DNA of 64,000 nucleotides from Lichenifustis flavocetrariae (GCF_026130545.1 NZ_JAMOIM010000009.1:182472-246471), one strand, 5' to 3'. Positions 52,695-62,799 are shown, numbered from the stretch's first letter. Notes: generated by a model not told the origin, from the letters alone. Program-made: numbers and translations.

Positions 52695-54146
52695 TCAAAA
52701 ATCGACGTTGGTTTTTAGCCCGACCAAAAAAGCGTTGGGCACATTGCCGGCCCCGCCTGGCCGATCGAAATATTCGAGCTCGGGCTGGATCAGGACACCC
52801 TGATAGGCATGAATCTGGTAGTTGAGCTCATAGACCATCCCGTGGGTCTGAATCCCTCTCGCGCCGCCCGCGAGCGGAACACCGAGATCCGCCTGCAGGC
52901 GCTCGGTTTGGGTCAGGCGGGGACTGACGTCATAGTAGGTGAAGCCGAAACCCAGTTGATCCAGTGGGCGTCCTGGCACGATGCCCCGGTCGATCAAGCC
53001 GGCCCAGATGAAATTGTTGAAGAAGGTCGTGTTGGAATCGTTATGGGCGTAGGCGGCCATGAGATAGAGGCCGTCGTCGCTATAAGGTCCATTCTGATAG
53101 ACTTGCTGGTCGGCTGTCGCCCAAAACAAGGTACGACCGCCGTCCCGCTTGCCCGGCAGCCCCGTGAGCGCAAGCGGCATGTTGTTGACGTCGAAGAAGT
53201 TGTCCCGGTAGTCGGTCGAGTCATAGTTGAAGCCGATCTTATAGTGGCCCGGCATCTGGGCTGACCCGATCAGCGGCTCATAGCCGAACTCGACCGGCAC
53301 GCTGACGCCGGTGGTGCCTTTGAAGGTCCATGAGAAGCCGTTGTACCCTCCTTGCGTGTAGGATTCCGCGTCGGTCGGGAAAGGCTGCGACTGGAAGGCG
53401 CCGGCCGAGATGTAGAATCGGTCGAAGGGGCGAACTTTGATTTCCGCGCCGGTTTCGCTGAGAGGCCAGTCTTCGAAGCCCTGGTTGGCCGTCAGCGCGC
53501 GCGGGTGCCCACAGATCGTCAGCGTCATGAAGCTGCAGTAGAGGGGCGAAGCGGCATAGTCGGCGCCATGAGCAAAGCGGCCGAAGTAGATCTTCAGCCG
53601 GTCGTTCAGCAGCGATTCCTCGCCATACAGCCAGACCAGCTTCGCAAACTGGCCGAAGCCGGCGCCATAGATTTCCTGTGCTTGAATCACCGTGTCGCCG
53701 ACAAAGCTGCGGCTGACGTTGGCGCCGTAGCGGCTGACGAAAATTGCATGGGTCTTGAACCCGTCGACACCGGCCAAGGTCTGCCAGTCCATGTCGATCG
53801 AGAGGCCCTTTTGATCGGCATAGGTCGCACCACGGCGCAGACCACCTGCGACGACGCCAGCCGTCTCGGTCGTGTAGTTGAGCGTGTAGGTGATGCCCTC
53901 CTTCGCGAGCCGGCTGCGAAAGCCGTCCCAGTCGCCGAAGAGGTGGTCGGGCGGCGGAGGTGCCGGCAGGGTTGCCGGCGGCATCGCGCGGCTTTGTGGC
54001 GAGCCGGCTGAGGAATTCTGTAACACCGAAGGGGTATTCGCGCTTTGAGCCCACGCGGGACCAACCAGGCCAATACAAAAAACAGCCGCCGACAAGCCGG
54101 ATAGGGCAGTCCATCGGCCTGTCTGAGGACGAAGGTTGAGCAGCAT
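52695..54146 (-). CDS. OprB-type carbohydrate-selective porin
   Basis: This 483-residue outer-membrane protein has a signal peptide (ending GPAWA-QS), a short Ser/Pro-rich segment and the OprB porin domain starting LFGDWDGFRSRLAKEGITYTL, typical of the sixteen-stranded carbohydrate porins. The chain ends with a terminal strand in phenylalanine (LVGLKTNVDF), as barrel assembly needs. I chose the ATG at 54146, with GGAG 5 bases upstream; a tandem ATG is at 54149 and the frame is open to 54290. It probably admits sugars or sugar acids. Confidence 0.9.
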   Translation of the reverse strand: MLLNLRPQTGRWTALSGLSAAVFCIGLVGPAWAQSANTPSVLQNSSAGSPQSRAMPPATLPAPPPPDHLFGDWDGFRSRLAKEGITYTLNYTTETAGVVAGGLRRGATYADQKGLSIDMDWQTLAGVDGFKTHAIFVSRYGANVSRSFVGDTVIQAQEIYGAGFGQFAKLVWLYGEESLLNDRLKIYFGRFAHGADYAASPLYCSFMTLTICGHPRALTANQGFEDWPLSETGAEIKVRPFDRFYISAGAFQSQPFPTDAESYTQGGYNGFSWTFKGTTGVSVPVEFGYEPLIGSAQMPGHYKIGFNYDSTDYRDNFFDVNNMPLALTGLPGKRDGGRTLFWATADQQVYQNGPYSDDGLYLMAAYAHNDSNTTFFNNFIWAGLIDRGIVPGRPLDQLGFGFTYYDVSPRLTQTERLQADLGVPLAGGARGIQTHGMVYELNYQIHAYQGVLIQPELEYFDRPGGAGNVPNAFLVGLKTNVDF

Positions 54147-54568
54147 CATCACTCCCGACTCATTTTCTTTGGGATTCCTCTTTGAGAACCTTACCTTCGC
54201 TATCCCCTTGCTGCTCCTATGCATATCCCCCCGAGAGGATAGGTGTCCCGTTGCGCCCGACAGCGTTGTTTCTGCGCAACGGGACGACATTGGGAACGTA
54301 CCTGTCCTGATCGGGTGGCTCGTGCCGGGCGAGCGTGACCGCTCGCCGCCGAGCGTTCAAACTTGGATCGACCACCTGACCCGAAAGCCCCGGCACGATC
54401 GGATCGCGGAATACCCGACCTACTTGAACGATGATTGCCCTGCGGACCTCGTCATGAGGTCGCGATCAAGGGACGCACGACGGAGCAACCAGGCCACACA
54501 CGGTCGCATCACACAAGGCGGACGCTGGCAACCTGTTATGCTTGAGCGGCCTCTCTCTCCCGTGCCGC
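54147..54568. other. 422-base intergenic region
   Basis: The stretch lies between the minus-strand DUF3108 gene and the start of the minus-strand porin gene. It must contain the porin promoter in its left part. I see no open frame with a credible start, no RNA gene and no repeat. Confidence 0.45.
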
Positions 54569-55390
54569 TCAATGATTCTGAACGTCGGCCCGTGGTCCCC
54601 CGGAGACGTCGAACTCGGTTGCTTCCGTGACAACCGTGCCGATCATGGTCATTACCGAAATGCGGTACGGCACGACGATGCGGGATTGGCCGACCGGGGC
54701 CAGCCAAGCCTCCATCTCCTTGTTGTCGGCCATGAACTTCGTGCCCGGCCGATTTGCCCGGTGACCGGCGATCGGCCGATAGCGGACGGAGCACACCGCG
54801 ACATTGCCGGCGAATCCCTTCGCCTTGACTTTCCGGGTGCCGACATAGGCCAACACGATATCGAATCGGGCCGCTCCGTCGAAAACCGGAATGGTCCGTT
54901 CGCAGGCTGCGGGGCCGATGACGTCGCCCGTGCCCGGAACGGTCATGATGAGCGCGCTCATCGGGTCCACGATTCCGCGCTTGTCGGCATCGGTTACCGG
55001 CACGCGATCGGGGCTTGGGTCCCAGGGCGGCGTAATCTCCGACTGGTCGACGGTGCCGTCGACGATCGACATGCGGACCGTGCGGGTGATGTCGGCACTT
55101 GCCGAAGTGGTGGCATAGGTGGTTGGCGAGACATGGCTATTTGGAATGCTACCGGTCGCTGTCGCGGCGCCTTTTGACCCCGACAGGATCGATGCCAGCC
55201 CGGTCAGCTTCGCCTGCATTTCGATCCGATACGCTTGAGGCTCCAGCGTGCCCGTCACGGTGGCGGTGCCGAACGGCAGTCCAATGAGGCTGATTCCGTA
55301 GCGTGCACGGACGGTCTCGGCTTGGGCGGCGGGCAAAACGGTCAGGCTGGCGAGAAGCAGGCCGGCACGCATCGCCACATTCATCGACAT
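54569..55390 (-). CDS. DUF3108 periplasmic protein
   Basis: The 273-residue product starts with a signal peptide (AMRAGLLLASLTVLPAAQAE) and continues as a DUF3108 domain (ARYGISLIGLPFGTATVTGTL ... YRIEMQAKLTGLASIL), a beta-rich periplasmic fold. The frame is open to 55558 but the signal peptide fixes the start to one of three nearby ATGs; I used 55390. It is divergent from hslV. Function is unknown. Confidence 0.8.
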   Translation of the reverse strand: MSMNVAMRAGLLLASLTVLPAAQAETVRARYGISLIGLPFGTATVTGTLEPQAYRIEMQAKLTGLASILSGSKGAATATGSIPNSHVSPTTYATTSASADITRTVRMSIVDGTVDQSEITPPWDPSPDRVPVTDADKRGIVDPMSALIMTVPGTGDVIGPAACERTIPVFDGAARFDIVLAYVGTRKVKAKGFAGNVAVCSVRYRPIAGHRANRPGTKFMADNKEMEAWLAPVGQSRIVVPYRISVMTMIGTVVTEATEFDVSGGPRADVQNH

Positions 55391-55486
55391 AGACGGCTTC
55401 AACCTCGGCAACGGATTGACTTCCCTTTCAAGCGAATCGGACTGTTTCAAGACAGGATGGTGCAGATACCCATGATTTGCGGCGCC

Positions 55487-55514
55487 CTTGCAAGCCTGAG
55501 ATCCGGCGCATAGA
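55487..55514 (+). promoter_or_regulatory. Possible heat-shock promoter of hslVU
   Basis: CTTGCA (55487-55492) and CATAGA (55509-55514) are 16 bases apart, close to the sigma-32 pattern of alphaproteobacteria (CTTG, then C-Y-T-A-T). They lie 47 bases before the hslV start. The -10 match is partial. Confidence 0.3.
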
Positions 55515-55560
55515 TCGACCTGCGAGGCCGAAGTGCCGCCGGGCCGAGATAGGGACATAT

Positions 55561-56127
55561 ATGCCGCACTCCGATGTGCCCACGATGCACGCCACCACGA
55601 TCCTGCTCGTCAAGAAGGGCGGCACCACCGTGATCGGCGGCGATGGACAGGTCAGCCTCGGTCAGACGATCATGAAGGCGAATGCCAAGAAGGTGCGCCG
55701 GCTCGCCAAGGGGAGTGTGGTCGCGGGCTTTGCAGGGGCGACCGCCGATGCTTTCACCTTGTTCGAACGGCTCGAGGGCAAGCTCGAACAATTCCCCGGT
55801 CAGTTGATGCGCGCCTGCGTGGAACTCGCCAAGGATTGGCGGACCGACCGCTATCTGAGGCGCCTGGAAGCCATGATGCTGGTCGCAGACGCGAAGGTCG
55901 CCCTCGTGCTCACCGGCACGGGCGACGTGCTGGAACCCGAGATACAGGACGGAGGCTGTGTGGCCGCCATCGGGTCGGGCGGAAACTACGCTCTGTCGGC
56001 AGCTCGTGCGCTGATCGACACAGAGCTCGACCCGGAAGCGATCGTCCGCAAGGCGATGAAGATCGCATCCGAAATCTGCGTCTATACCAACGATAATCTC
56101 GTGATCGAGACCATCGGCGACGCGTGA
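55561..56127 (+). CDS. hslV: ATP-dependent protease proteolytic subunit HslV
   Basis: HslV forms the double-hexamer peptidase of the HslUV protease. The 188-residue product has the processed N-terminal threonine region [13 protein letters not shown], preceded by a short extension, and the motif [13 protein letters not shown] with [11 protein letters not shown] later. Cleavage before TTI would expose the catalytic threonine. AGGGA precedes the ATG at 55561. The stop shares a base with the hslU start (TGATG). Confidence 0.95.
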   Translation: MPHSDVPTMHATTILLVKKGGTTVIGGDGQVSLGQTIMKANAKKVRRLAKGSVVAGFAGATADAFTLFERLEGKLEQFPGQLMRACVELAKDWRTDRYLRRLEAMMLVADAKVALVLTGTGDVLEPEIQDGGCVAAIGSGGNYALSAARALIDTELDPEAIVRKAMKIASEICVYTNDNLVIETIGDA

Positions 56128-57473
56128 TGGCGCCGCCCCTTTCCTCCTCTTCGGATCAACATTTGATGACCGACTTCTCTCCGCGCGAGATCGTGTCCGA
56201 ACTGGACCGGCACATCATCGGCCAGAACGACGCCAAGCGTGCGGTCGCCATTGCGCTGCGCAATCGCTGGCGGCGTCTCCAACTCACTGGCACCATGCGT
56301 GAAGAGGTTTTGCCGAAAAACATTCTGATGATCGGACCCACCGGTTGCGGCAAGACCGAGATCTCGCGCCGCCTCGCCAAACTTGCCAATGCGCCGTTCC
56401 TGAAGGTCGAAGCCACCAAGTTCACGGAGGTCGGCTATGTGGGACGCGACGTCGAGCAGATTATCCGCGACCTCGTCGAGATCGGCATCAGCCTTGTGAA
56501 AGAGCGGAAGCGGAAGGACATCGAAGCCAAGGCGCAACTCGCGGCGGAGGAGCGCATCCTGAGCGCACTCGTGGGTGCCAATGCCTCCCCTCCGACACGT
56601 GACTCCTTTCGCAAGAAGCTGCGCGCAGGAGAACTCGACGACAAGGAGGTCGAGATCGAGCTGACGCAGGCCTCCCCGTCCATGCCCATGATGGAACTGC
56701 CCAACATGCCCGGCGCTTCCATCGGCGCCATCAACCTCGGCGACATTTTCGGAAAGGCGATGGGGGGCAGGACCAAGACCCGCCGTATGACCGTCGTCGA
56801 GGCCCATGCGCCGCTGCTGGCTGAGGAGAGCGAAAAGCTGCTCGACCTTGAACAGGTCATCCAGGAGGCGATCCGTGAGGTCGAGAACAATGGGATCGTG
56901 TTTCTCGACGAGATCGACAAGATCTGTGCCCGCGAAGGTCGAGGCGGCGCGGATGTGTCACGCGAAGGCGTCCAACGCGATCTCTTGCCGTTGATCGAGG
57001 GAACCAACGTGGCGACCAAGCATGGCACGGTCAAGACCGACCATATCCTGTTCATCGCCTCGGGTGCCTTCCATGTGTCGAAACCGTCGGACCTTCTGCC
57101 CGAGCTTCAAGGCCGCCTCCCGATCCGGGTCGAACTCTCGCCGCTTACGGAAGACGATTTCCGCCGGATACTGACGGAGACCGAAGCCAGCATCACCAAG
57201 CAATATGTGGCGTTGCTCAAAACTGAAGGTGTCGATCTTGCTTTCGCGGACACCGCCATTGACGAGCTTGCCCGTGTCGCCGTGGAGGTCAACAGCAATG
57301 TCGAGAATATCGGAGCGCGTCGCCTGCAAACCGTCATGGAGCGCGTGCTCGACGACGTGAGTTTCACCGCGCCGGACCGCGCGGGAGAAACGATCACGAT
57401 CGACCGGGAATTTGTCGCCAGGAATGTCGGCGATCTGGCCAAGAACGCCGATCTGTCCCGTTTCATCCTCTGA
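56127..57473 (+). CDS. hslU: ATP-dependent protease ATPase subunit HslU
   Basis: HslU is the AAA unfoldase that feeds substrates to HslV. The sequence has [20 protein letters not shown], Walker [10 protein letters not shown], the pore motif GYVGRDVE, an intermediate domain, Walker [11 protein letters not shown] and sensor [14 protein letters not shown], and it ends in the SRFIL tail that docks into HslV. I used the coupled ATG at 56127 (448 residues); an ATG at 56166 would give 435 residues, nearer the family length. Confidence 0.95.
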   Translation: MAPPLSSSSDQHLMTDFSPREIVSELDRHIIGQNDAKRAVAIALRNRWRRLQLTGTMREEVLPKNILMIGPTGCGKTEISRRLAKLANAPFLKVEATKFTEVGYVGRDVEQIIRDLVEIGISLVKERKRKDIEAKAQLAAEERILSALVGANASPPTRDSFRKKLRAGELDDKEVEIELTQASPSMPMMELPNMPGASIGAINLGDIFGKAMGGRTKTRRMTVVEAHAPLLAEESEKLLDLEQVIQEAIREVENNGIVFLDEIDKICAREGRGGADVSREGVQRDLLPLIEGTNVATKHGTVKTDHILFIASGAFHVSKPSDLLPELQGRLPIRVELSPLTEDDFRRILTETEASITKQYVALLKTEGVDLAFADTAIDELARVAVEVNSNVENIGARRLQTVMERVLDDVSFTAPDRAGETITIDREFVARNVGDLAKNADLSRFIL

Positions 57474-57677
57474 CGTTGGGCCTGCTTAGCAACCGTTCAA
57501 AGAGCAAGCAGCCACAAAGAATCTTGGCCGATCGCGTCAGATTTAGCCGCGACGGCCAGCGCGGCGACAGCTTCTAAAGAGGGTTGGAGTCGATGCGCAC
57601 AGATCGACAATAGCGTCGAACGGCTCGAGGCGTTCCAGAAATAAGTTCAGGCCGTCCAAGGCTCCCAAAAGCCGAAT

Positions 57678-58172
57678 TCAGACTGCCTTGCGACGCAACC
57701 GAATAACGACATCGACCCGGGCCACTTCCATGCCATCGGGCGCGTTCGGCAACTGGCCGACAGGGATCTCCGTGCCGGGAATATCGACGAGGCGATTGTC
57801 GTCCTCGTACAGAAAGTGATGATGATTGGAGACGTTCGTGTCGAAATACGTCTTCGATCCATCGACAGCGATCTCCCGAAGGAGCCCGGCCTCAGTGAAT
57901 TGGTGCAAGGTATTGTAGACTGTGGCCAGTGAGATCGGAACGCGGGCGCCTGTCGCTTCTTCGTACAACTTCTCAGCTGTGACATGCCGATCGCCGCGGG
58001 CGAAGAGCAGCCAGCCGAGTGCCACGCGCTGCCGCGTCGGACGTAGCCCAGCACCACGCAGCTTGTGGCGCAGATCATGGACCGGGCATCCGTAAAGCGG
58101 GTCTCGCCGACCGGCCGGCAGATGCTCGTCCCGGTCAGCGTGAGCGGTTTCGGACGTTATCGGGAAAGCCAT
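57678..58172 (-). CDS. irr: Iron response regulator Irr (Fur family)
   Basis: Irr is the heme-responsive Fur-family regulator that controls iron and heme genes in rhizobia. The 164-residue product has the heme regulatory motif GCP with C29, and the three-histidine cluster HHH at 117-119, both at the same positions as in Bradyrhizobium japonicum Irr. The DNA-binding part (LRPTRQRVALGWLLF ... VSLATVYNTL-type helix) is intact. I chose the ATG at 58172, where these numbers and GAG spacing agree; the frame opens at 58220. Heme binding at C29 would trigger its degradation. Confidence 0.92.
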   Translation of the reverse strand: MAFPITSETAHADRDEHLPAGRRDPLYGCPVHDLRHKLRGAGLRPTRQRVALGWLLFARGDRHVTAEKLYEEATGARVPISLATVYNTLHQFTEAGLLREIAVDGSKTYFDTNVSNHHHFLYEDDNRLVDIPGTEIPVGQLPNAPDGMEVARVDVVIRLRRKAV

Positions 58173-58247
58173 GATCTCAATGACACCTTTAGCCTGATGG
58201 GGATGTACCATACCGCACAAAAGCGCAACTCGGCAATGGCGGGCAAC

Positions 58248-58847
58248 TCAGCCCATTTTTTCCAGGTCGCTCAGCAGTACGAGATGCTCCTTGATCATGC
58301 CGCGGGCAAGCTTGGCCACGTTGACTTCGTCGATATTGTCCGGAGCTGCAAGATAGGCCTCCTGGATTTGCAGAAGCTTCCGATGCCCTTCGATTTCCGC
58401 CTTGATGTAGTCGCGCTCGAACTCGGGGCCGGCCTTCATGGCCTGCATCTTCTCGACCATTGCCTTTCCGGCCGCATCGACATTGCCCATCAGTTCCGCG
58501 TCCGTTGGTGCCTTGACGGTTCCCGAGGGCGCTGCCGGCATCATCATCGTCTTGATGATGTCGGCGATCGTTTCCTGTTCGGCGATCTCAAACCCGGTGA
58601 ATTGCTTCAACATCGGGTGCTTCACCTTGGGAGATGCGATGCGGCTGATCAGCAAAGACAAAGAGCCCACCATCATGGTGCTCTTCATGTGAGTCTCGGC
58701 CGCAGCGGAAGCGGAAACCGGCGCACCGATTTTCATGGCGGGTGCGGGAGCTGGAGTTTGCGGATTCGGCGGCGGCGGGTTCGATTGTGCCAGCACGGGG
58801 GTGGCGGCGAGGGCCGCCAAGCTCGTTAGGACTAATCTGCGTTCCAT
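58248..58847 (-). CDS. DUF4142 secreted or periplasmic protein
   Basis: The 199-residue product has a signal peptide (RLVLTSLAALAATPVLAQ), a Pro/Ala-rich linker and a helical DUF4142-type domain (KHPMLKQFTGFEIAEQETIADII ... AKLARGMIKEHLVLLSDLEKM). Such proteins form ferritin-like helical bundles, but metal ligands are not evident here. The ATG at 58847 has GGAGG 5 bases upstream. It ends 76 bases before the irr start. Confidence 0.8.
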   Translation of the reverse strand: MERRLVLTSLAALAATPVLAQSNPPPPNPQTPAPAPAMKIGAPVSASAAAETHMKSTMMVGSLSLLISRIASPKVKHPMLKQFTGFEIAEQETIADIIKTMMMPAAPSGTVKAPTDAELMGNVDAAGKAMVEKMQAMKAGPEFERDYIKAEIEGHRKLLQIQEAYLAAPDNIDEVNVAKLARGMIKEHLVLLSDLEKMG

Positions 58848-58957
58848 CGTGTCCTCCGGAACATCGGCATGCGTGCACATGCCTTCCTTCGTTCACGACA
58901 CCAACTCGATGCACAGGGATGTTGTTTCGCCGCCGATGAGACAGGGACGGCGCAGAA

Positions 58958-59416
58958 TTAGCCCCCTTGCCCAGCCAGCATCTCCTTGACGACGCCGCTT
59001 GTCTTGGCGAAGTCGATGCGCCCCGCGTATTTTGCCTTCATGGCGGCGATGACCTTGCCCATATCCTTTGGGCCCTCGGCACCAGTGGTGGCAATGGCCT
59101 CCGAAATCGCGGCACGAATCTCCTCGGCGCTCATTTCCGCCGGCAGAAATTCGGAGATGATCGCGATCTCTTCGCGCTCCTGCGTCGCGAGGTCATCGCG
59201 ACCCGCCTTGTCGTAGATCGCGACCGAATCCTGCCGCTGCTTCACCATCTTCTGCAACATCGACATCATCTCGTCTGGCCCGACGTCGCGGCCTGCCCCA
59301 CGGGCTTCGATGTCGCGGTCTTTCAGCGCCGCCTGGATCAGCCGAACCGTTGCGACGCGGCGCTTGTCACCCGCCTTCATGGCCGTCTTCAACATCGTGC
59401 TCAAGGCTTCGCGCAT
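58958..59416 (-). CDS. GatB/YqeY-domain protein
   Basis: The 152-residue product is a stand-alone YqeY domain (KRRVATVRLIQAALKDRDIE, then FLPAEMSAEEIRAAI and GPKDMGKVIAAMKAKYAGRID), related to the tRNA-contacting tail of GatB. It may aid tRNA-dependent amidation, which is not proven. It is divergent from carA with 155 bases between; this pairing with carA is common in alphaproteobacteria. Confidence 0.9.
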   Translation of the reverse strand: MREALSTMLKTAMKAGDKRRVATVRLIQAALKDRDIEARGAGRDVGPDEMMSMLQKMVKQRQDSVAIYDKAGRDDLATQEREEIAIISEFLPAEMSAEEIRAAISEAIATTGAEGPKDMGKVIAAMKAKYAGRIDFAKTSGVVKEMLAGQGG

Positions 59417-59571
59417 GGCGAACAATCTCCGGTCGGCTTCGCAGGCATGACAATCGCGGTTGACCCGGCTCGGGGCCACCCCTACACCCCAAGGTCAAAT
59501 TCCTGACGTGATGAAGCGGAAGGGCCGGACAGAATCTCGGCCATCCGCGAAGCCATGGGTGTAGTCTGCCA

Positions 59572-60798
59572 ATGCCCGACGTTCAAGCCGATGTCGCACA
59601 CGAGGGATGGGCCGAGTCCCCGGCGACCGCCCTCCTGGTTTTGGCGGACGGGACGATCCTCGAGGGCACGGGGTTCGGCGCCACGGGCCGGGCCGTCGGC
59701 GAGGTCTGCTTCAATACGGCGATGACCGGCTACGAGGAAATCCTCACCGATCCGTCCTATGCCGGACAGATCATCACCTTCACGTTCCCTCATATCGGCA
59801 ATGTCGGCACCAACGACGACGATGTCGAGACGGTCGATATGGCATCGCGTGCCGGCATTCGCGGCGTCATCCTGCACGCCCCGATCACGGCACCGGCCAA
59901 CTATCGATCGAAGACCCATCTCGATGCATGGCTCAAGGCACGCGGCATCATCGGCCTCGGCGGCATCGATACACGGGCGCTTACGGCGATGATCCGCGAC
60001 AAGGGCATGCCCAATGCGATCATTGCCCATACGCCCGACGGGCAATTCGACAGAGAGGCTCTGCTGGCGGAAGCGCGGGCATGGCCCGGCATGGTCGGCA
60101 TGGACCTTGTGCCCGATGTCAGCACCCCACAACGCTTCGACTGGGACGAGACCACGTGGAGCCTGACGGACGGCTATGGTCGGCAGGCGGCGCCGAGATA
60201 TCACGTTGTGGCGGTTGATTATGGTGTCAAACGGAACATTCTCCGCCTGCTCGCTGACGCCGGCTGCGCCGTGACGGTGGTGCCTGCGACTTCGACGGCC
60301 AAGTCGATTCTGGCTCTCAAGCCGGACGGGGTTTTCCTCTCGAACGGCCCAGGCGATCCAGACGCCGTCGGCCGATATGCCGTCCCGATGATCCAAGACA
60401 TCATCGCCAGCAAGGTGCCGACTTTCGGCATTTGCCTCGGCCATCAGATGCTGGCGCTCGCGTTGGGCGCGAAGACAATGAAGATGCATCAAGGCCATCA
60501 TGGTGCCAACCACCCCGTGAAGGACAAGGATACTGGCAAGGTCGAGATCGTGTCGATGAACCACGGCTTCGCGGTCGATCCGGCTTCACTGCCGGCCAAT
60601 GTCAGGGAAACGCATGTCTCTCTGTTCGACGGCTCGAATTGCGGTCTGGCCTTGACGGATGCACCGGCCTTCTCCGTACAACATCACCCCGAGGCCTCGC
60701 CGGGCCCGCGGGACAGTCACTATCTGTTCCGACAATTCGTCGGCATGATGGATAGTGTTGCGAAATCCACCGATCCGTCAGCACAAAAGCAAGTCTAG
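59572..60798 (+). CDS. carA: Carbamoyl-phosphate synthase small subunit
   Basis: CarA is the glutaminase subunit that supplies ammonia for carbamoyl phosphate, used for arginine and pyrimidines. The 408-residue product has the N-terminal CPSase domain (GFGATGRAVGEVCFNTAMTGYEEILTDPSY) and a class I glutaminase domain with the catalytic cysteine in FGICLGHQML and the H-P-E triad part in QHHPEASPGP. The gene carB is not adjacent on this side. Confidence 0.96.
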   Translation: MPDVQADVAHEGWAESPATALLVLADGTILEGTGFGATGRAVGEVCFNTAMTGYEEILTDPSYAGQIITFTFPHIGNVGTNDDDVETVDMASRAGIRGVILHAPITAPANYRSKTHLDAWLKARGIIGLGGIDTRALTAMIRDKGMPNAIIAHTPDGQFDREALLAEARAWPGMVGMDLVPDVSTPQRFDWDETTWSLTDGYGRQAAPRYHVVAVDYGVKRNILRLLADAGCAVTVVPATSTAKSILALKPDGVFLSNGPGDPDAVGRYAVPMIQDIIASKVPTFGICLGHQMLALALGAKTMKMHQGHHGANHPVKDKDTGKVEIVSMNHGFAVDPASLPANVRETHVSLFDGSNCGLALTDAPAFSVQHHPEASPGPRDSHYLFRQFVGMMDSVAKSTDPSAQKQV

Positions 60799-60951
60799 CT
60801 CGATCATGTAGTGGCGAGCAGGCTGGGATCTAGTTGCGGATTGACTCTCGATTACCTATCGACACCCGGCCGGTCATTAACCAGGTGTTCAGACTTTCAT
60901 GGCTCACACCGCAGAGTTCGTGCATTTTGCAGGTCTTCCTGCAATCCGAAC

Positions 60952-61626
60952 ATGGCGGCCGAAGTGAACCTCGCATCCAAAGTCATTTTCGTGTCCGCCA
61001 TTCTGACCGCGAGTGCAGCCCCCGCATCGGCGACGACCATTGAATACGCGATCAGCGGCAAGGTGATTGGTGGCTACGACTCCTCAGGACTATTCGGTGG
61101 AGGAGACCTGACCGGAAAGTCTTTCGTGGCATTGGAGACGTTCAACACGGATAACGCCGCTTCATCATATGCCAGCACGGGAGGAAGCGGTGCGAACGGG
61201 GGTTCGAAAGCCAACGGACTGAGCTTTATCAGTGTGGATCTGACGATAGATTCCGCGAGTGAGAGCTTTGCAGACTACACGAGCAATGTATCAGTCAGCA
61301 CGGGCTCTCAGTTTAACTCATTCGTACAAAGCGCACTCGCCTCTAATGCAAGCAACATCGGATTCTATATAAAATCGCTAAAAATCAAATCTGACTATGC
61401 CAACGAAAACAATTTGGACGGCCTGTCGGGTTCCTATTCCGGATATTACACCAGAAACAACGACGCAGGCCAGCAGGTCGTTTACGCCAACTTTGAAGTG
61501 ACGAGCTTCGCTGCGGTTAGTGCCGTTCCGCTCCCAGCCTCAGCGCCCCTATTCGGCGCGGCACTCATTGCCCTCAGTTCTGTCGGGTATGGTATGAAGC
61601 GCAAGAAGGTTGCCGCCGGGCGGTGA
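60952..61626 (+). CDS. Secreted protein with a VPLPA-CTERM-like sorting tail
   Basis: The 224-residue product has a signal peptide (ending ASAAPASA), a serine-, glycine- and asparagine-rich body without cysteines, and a C-terminal tail of the pattern VPLPASAPLFGAALIALSS followed by KRKK. That short motif, hydrophobic helix and basic end are the hallmark of VPLPA/PEP-CTERM proteins, which are cut and sorted by exosortase. No exosortase gene is in the window. The coding sequence is lower in GC than its neighbours, which hints at transfer. The start lacks a clear ribosome site. Confidence 0.75.
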   Translation: MAAEVNLASKVIFVSAILTASAAPASATTIEYAISGKVIGGYDSSGLFGGGDLTGKSFVALETFNTDNAASSYASTGGSGANGGSKANGLSFISVDLTIDSASESFADYTSNVSVSTGSQFNSFVQSALASNASNIGFYIKSLKIKSDYANENNLDGLSGSYSGYYTRNNDAGQQVVYANFEVTSFAAVSAVPLPASAPLFGAALIALSSVGYGMKRKKVAAGR

Positions 61627-61873
61627 TGCGCGGCCAACCGATTTCCTGGTCATGTTGACGTAGAAATCCTCACGACGTCGGTGGCGTCCAGTATCTGAGC
61701 ATTGCGGGACGCTCTTCGAATAGCCGAAAGGACGAACATGGCCGTCGTGCGGCACCTTCCAACCTATCTACCCTGCAACCGGGTAGCAAATTTTTGAAAG
61801 TGGGGGGCGCCCAGAATGCGGTGCCGGTCTGTAAGGCCATCATATGGTCACCGACGTGTGGTGGAGTTTGCCC

Positions 61874-62155
61874 ATGCGCATAACGAAACTGCTTCTCCTC
61901 TCGATTTTCATCTCGGGCGCGGCTCCAGCCTGGGCCGGCGCCGGTGATGTAGAATATTCGGCCTGGGTGGATTGTGTCCGCCATCGGGCTCGCCTGGGGT
62001 CTACGCCTGATGGCGCCATGAATGGCTGTTCGGACCGCGAAGACACCTATGTGACCGCTCTGCGCGGCGCCTACGACGCCAAGAAGGTCGAGGCGACGCA
62101 CCAGTATAGCAGTCGGCTCATTCGAGCCGTGGCAGAGAATCCACGGCACTCTTGA
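61874..62155 (+). CDS. Small secreted protein of unknown function
   Basis: The 93-residue product has a signal peptide (RITKLLLLSIFISGAAPAWA) and a mature domain of about 70 residues with two cysteines (WVDCVRHRARLG and MNGCSDRED) that could form a disulfide. GGTGGAG precedes the ATG at 61874. I do not recognise a family. Confidence 0.6.
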   Translation: MRITKLLLLSIFISGAAPAWAGAGDVEYSAWVDCVRHRARLGSTPDGAMNGCSDREDTYVTALRGAYDAKKVEATHQYSSRLIRAVAENPRHS

Positions 62156-62162
62156 GCAGACG

Positions 62163-62360
62163 TCACTCAGCCGCGATGCTTCGCACCGAGTTTAGCTCAT
62201 CGATCACGGCCTCGATTGCCGAGATCGAACTGTCGAGCACGGCAATCTGCGCCAGAAGGCCTGACGGCGGCAACGTAGCGCTATCGGCCGCAACACCGAT
62301 CAGGCGACGTCGTTCGTCGGCGAGGCGCTTGTAAAGCACCTCGATCTTGTCTCGATCCAT
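62163..62360 (-). CDS. Short helical protein, possible
   Basis: The frame encodes 65 residues that are mostly helical and amphipathic (DKIEVLYKRLADERRRLIG ... AVLDSSISAIEAVIDELNS), a composition not expected by chance. A weak GGGG lies upstream. It converges on the secreted-protein gene. I know no family for it. Confidence 0.5.
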   Translation of the reverse strand: MDRDKIEVLYKRLADERRRLIGVAADSATLPPSGLLAQIAVLDSSISAIEAVIDELNSVRSIAAE

Positions 62361-62799
62361 GATGAAAACCCCGGTGAACCTGCCCCGTCATCAGATACGC
62401 GAAGCAGGCGACTGAGTTTCGAATGATCCTGGTCAGCCTCGTCCAAGGCTCCCACGGCGACCTCGATACCAGGCTCCACCGCGATCGTCGGCAGCCGATC
62501 CAGCCAAACCTCGCCAGGAATACGCGTGCCGACGCGCCACCATCCGCCCCTCCGACGGTACGCGGTAGCGCGCCAGCCGAGTCACAATGCTGGATGAGGG
62601 TTGAAGGAGGATGAATTGATTGCTCCACTCCCTTCTCATGTCGCGCGTGACACGTGCTCGGCTGCGGCTAATGAGGGTCGAACCTTCCGCAGCCTCGCTC
62701 CCGCCCGGCCGCTCTCACGACCCGTCCGAGAATTGGAATCCCGTTGGATGCGATGTCGAGCTTCCGACAATCTGTTGGGTGGCGCCTGGATCCGACCCG
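62361..62799. other. 439-base region without a supported gene
   Basis: Several frames are open here. One minus-strand frame reads protein-like (VWLDRLPTIAVEPGIEVAVG) but has no usable start codon after its upstream stop and would overlap the short gene at 62163. I see no RNA gene or repeat. Confidence 0.4.

Noticed and set aside
62281..62628. Possible 115-codon minus-strand gene, and a second overlapping protein-like frame without a start codon
   Set aside because: The first has frame-shadow composition; the second looks more protein-like but lacks any start after its upstream stop, so neither can be supported.
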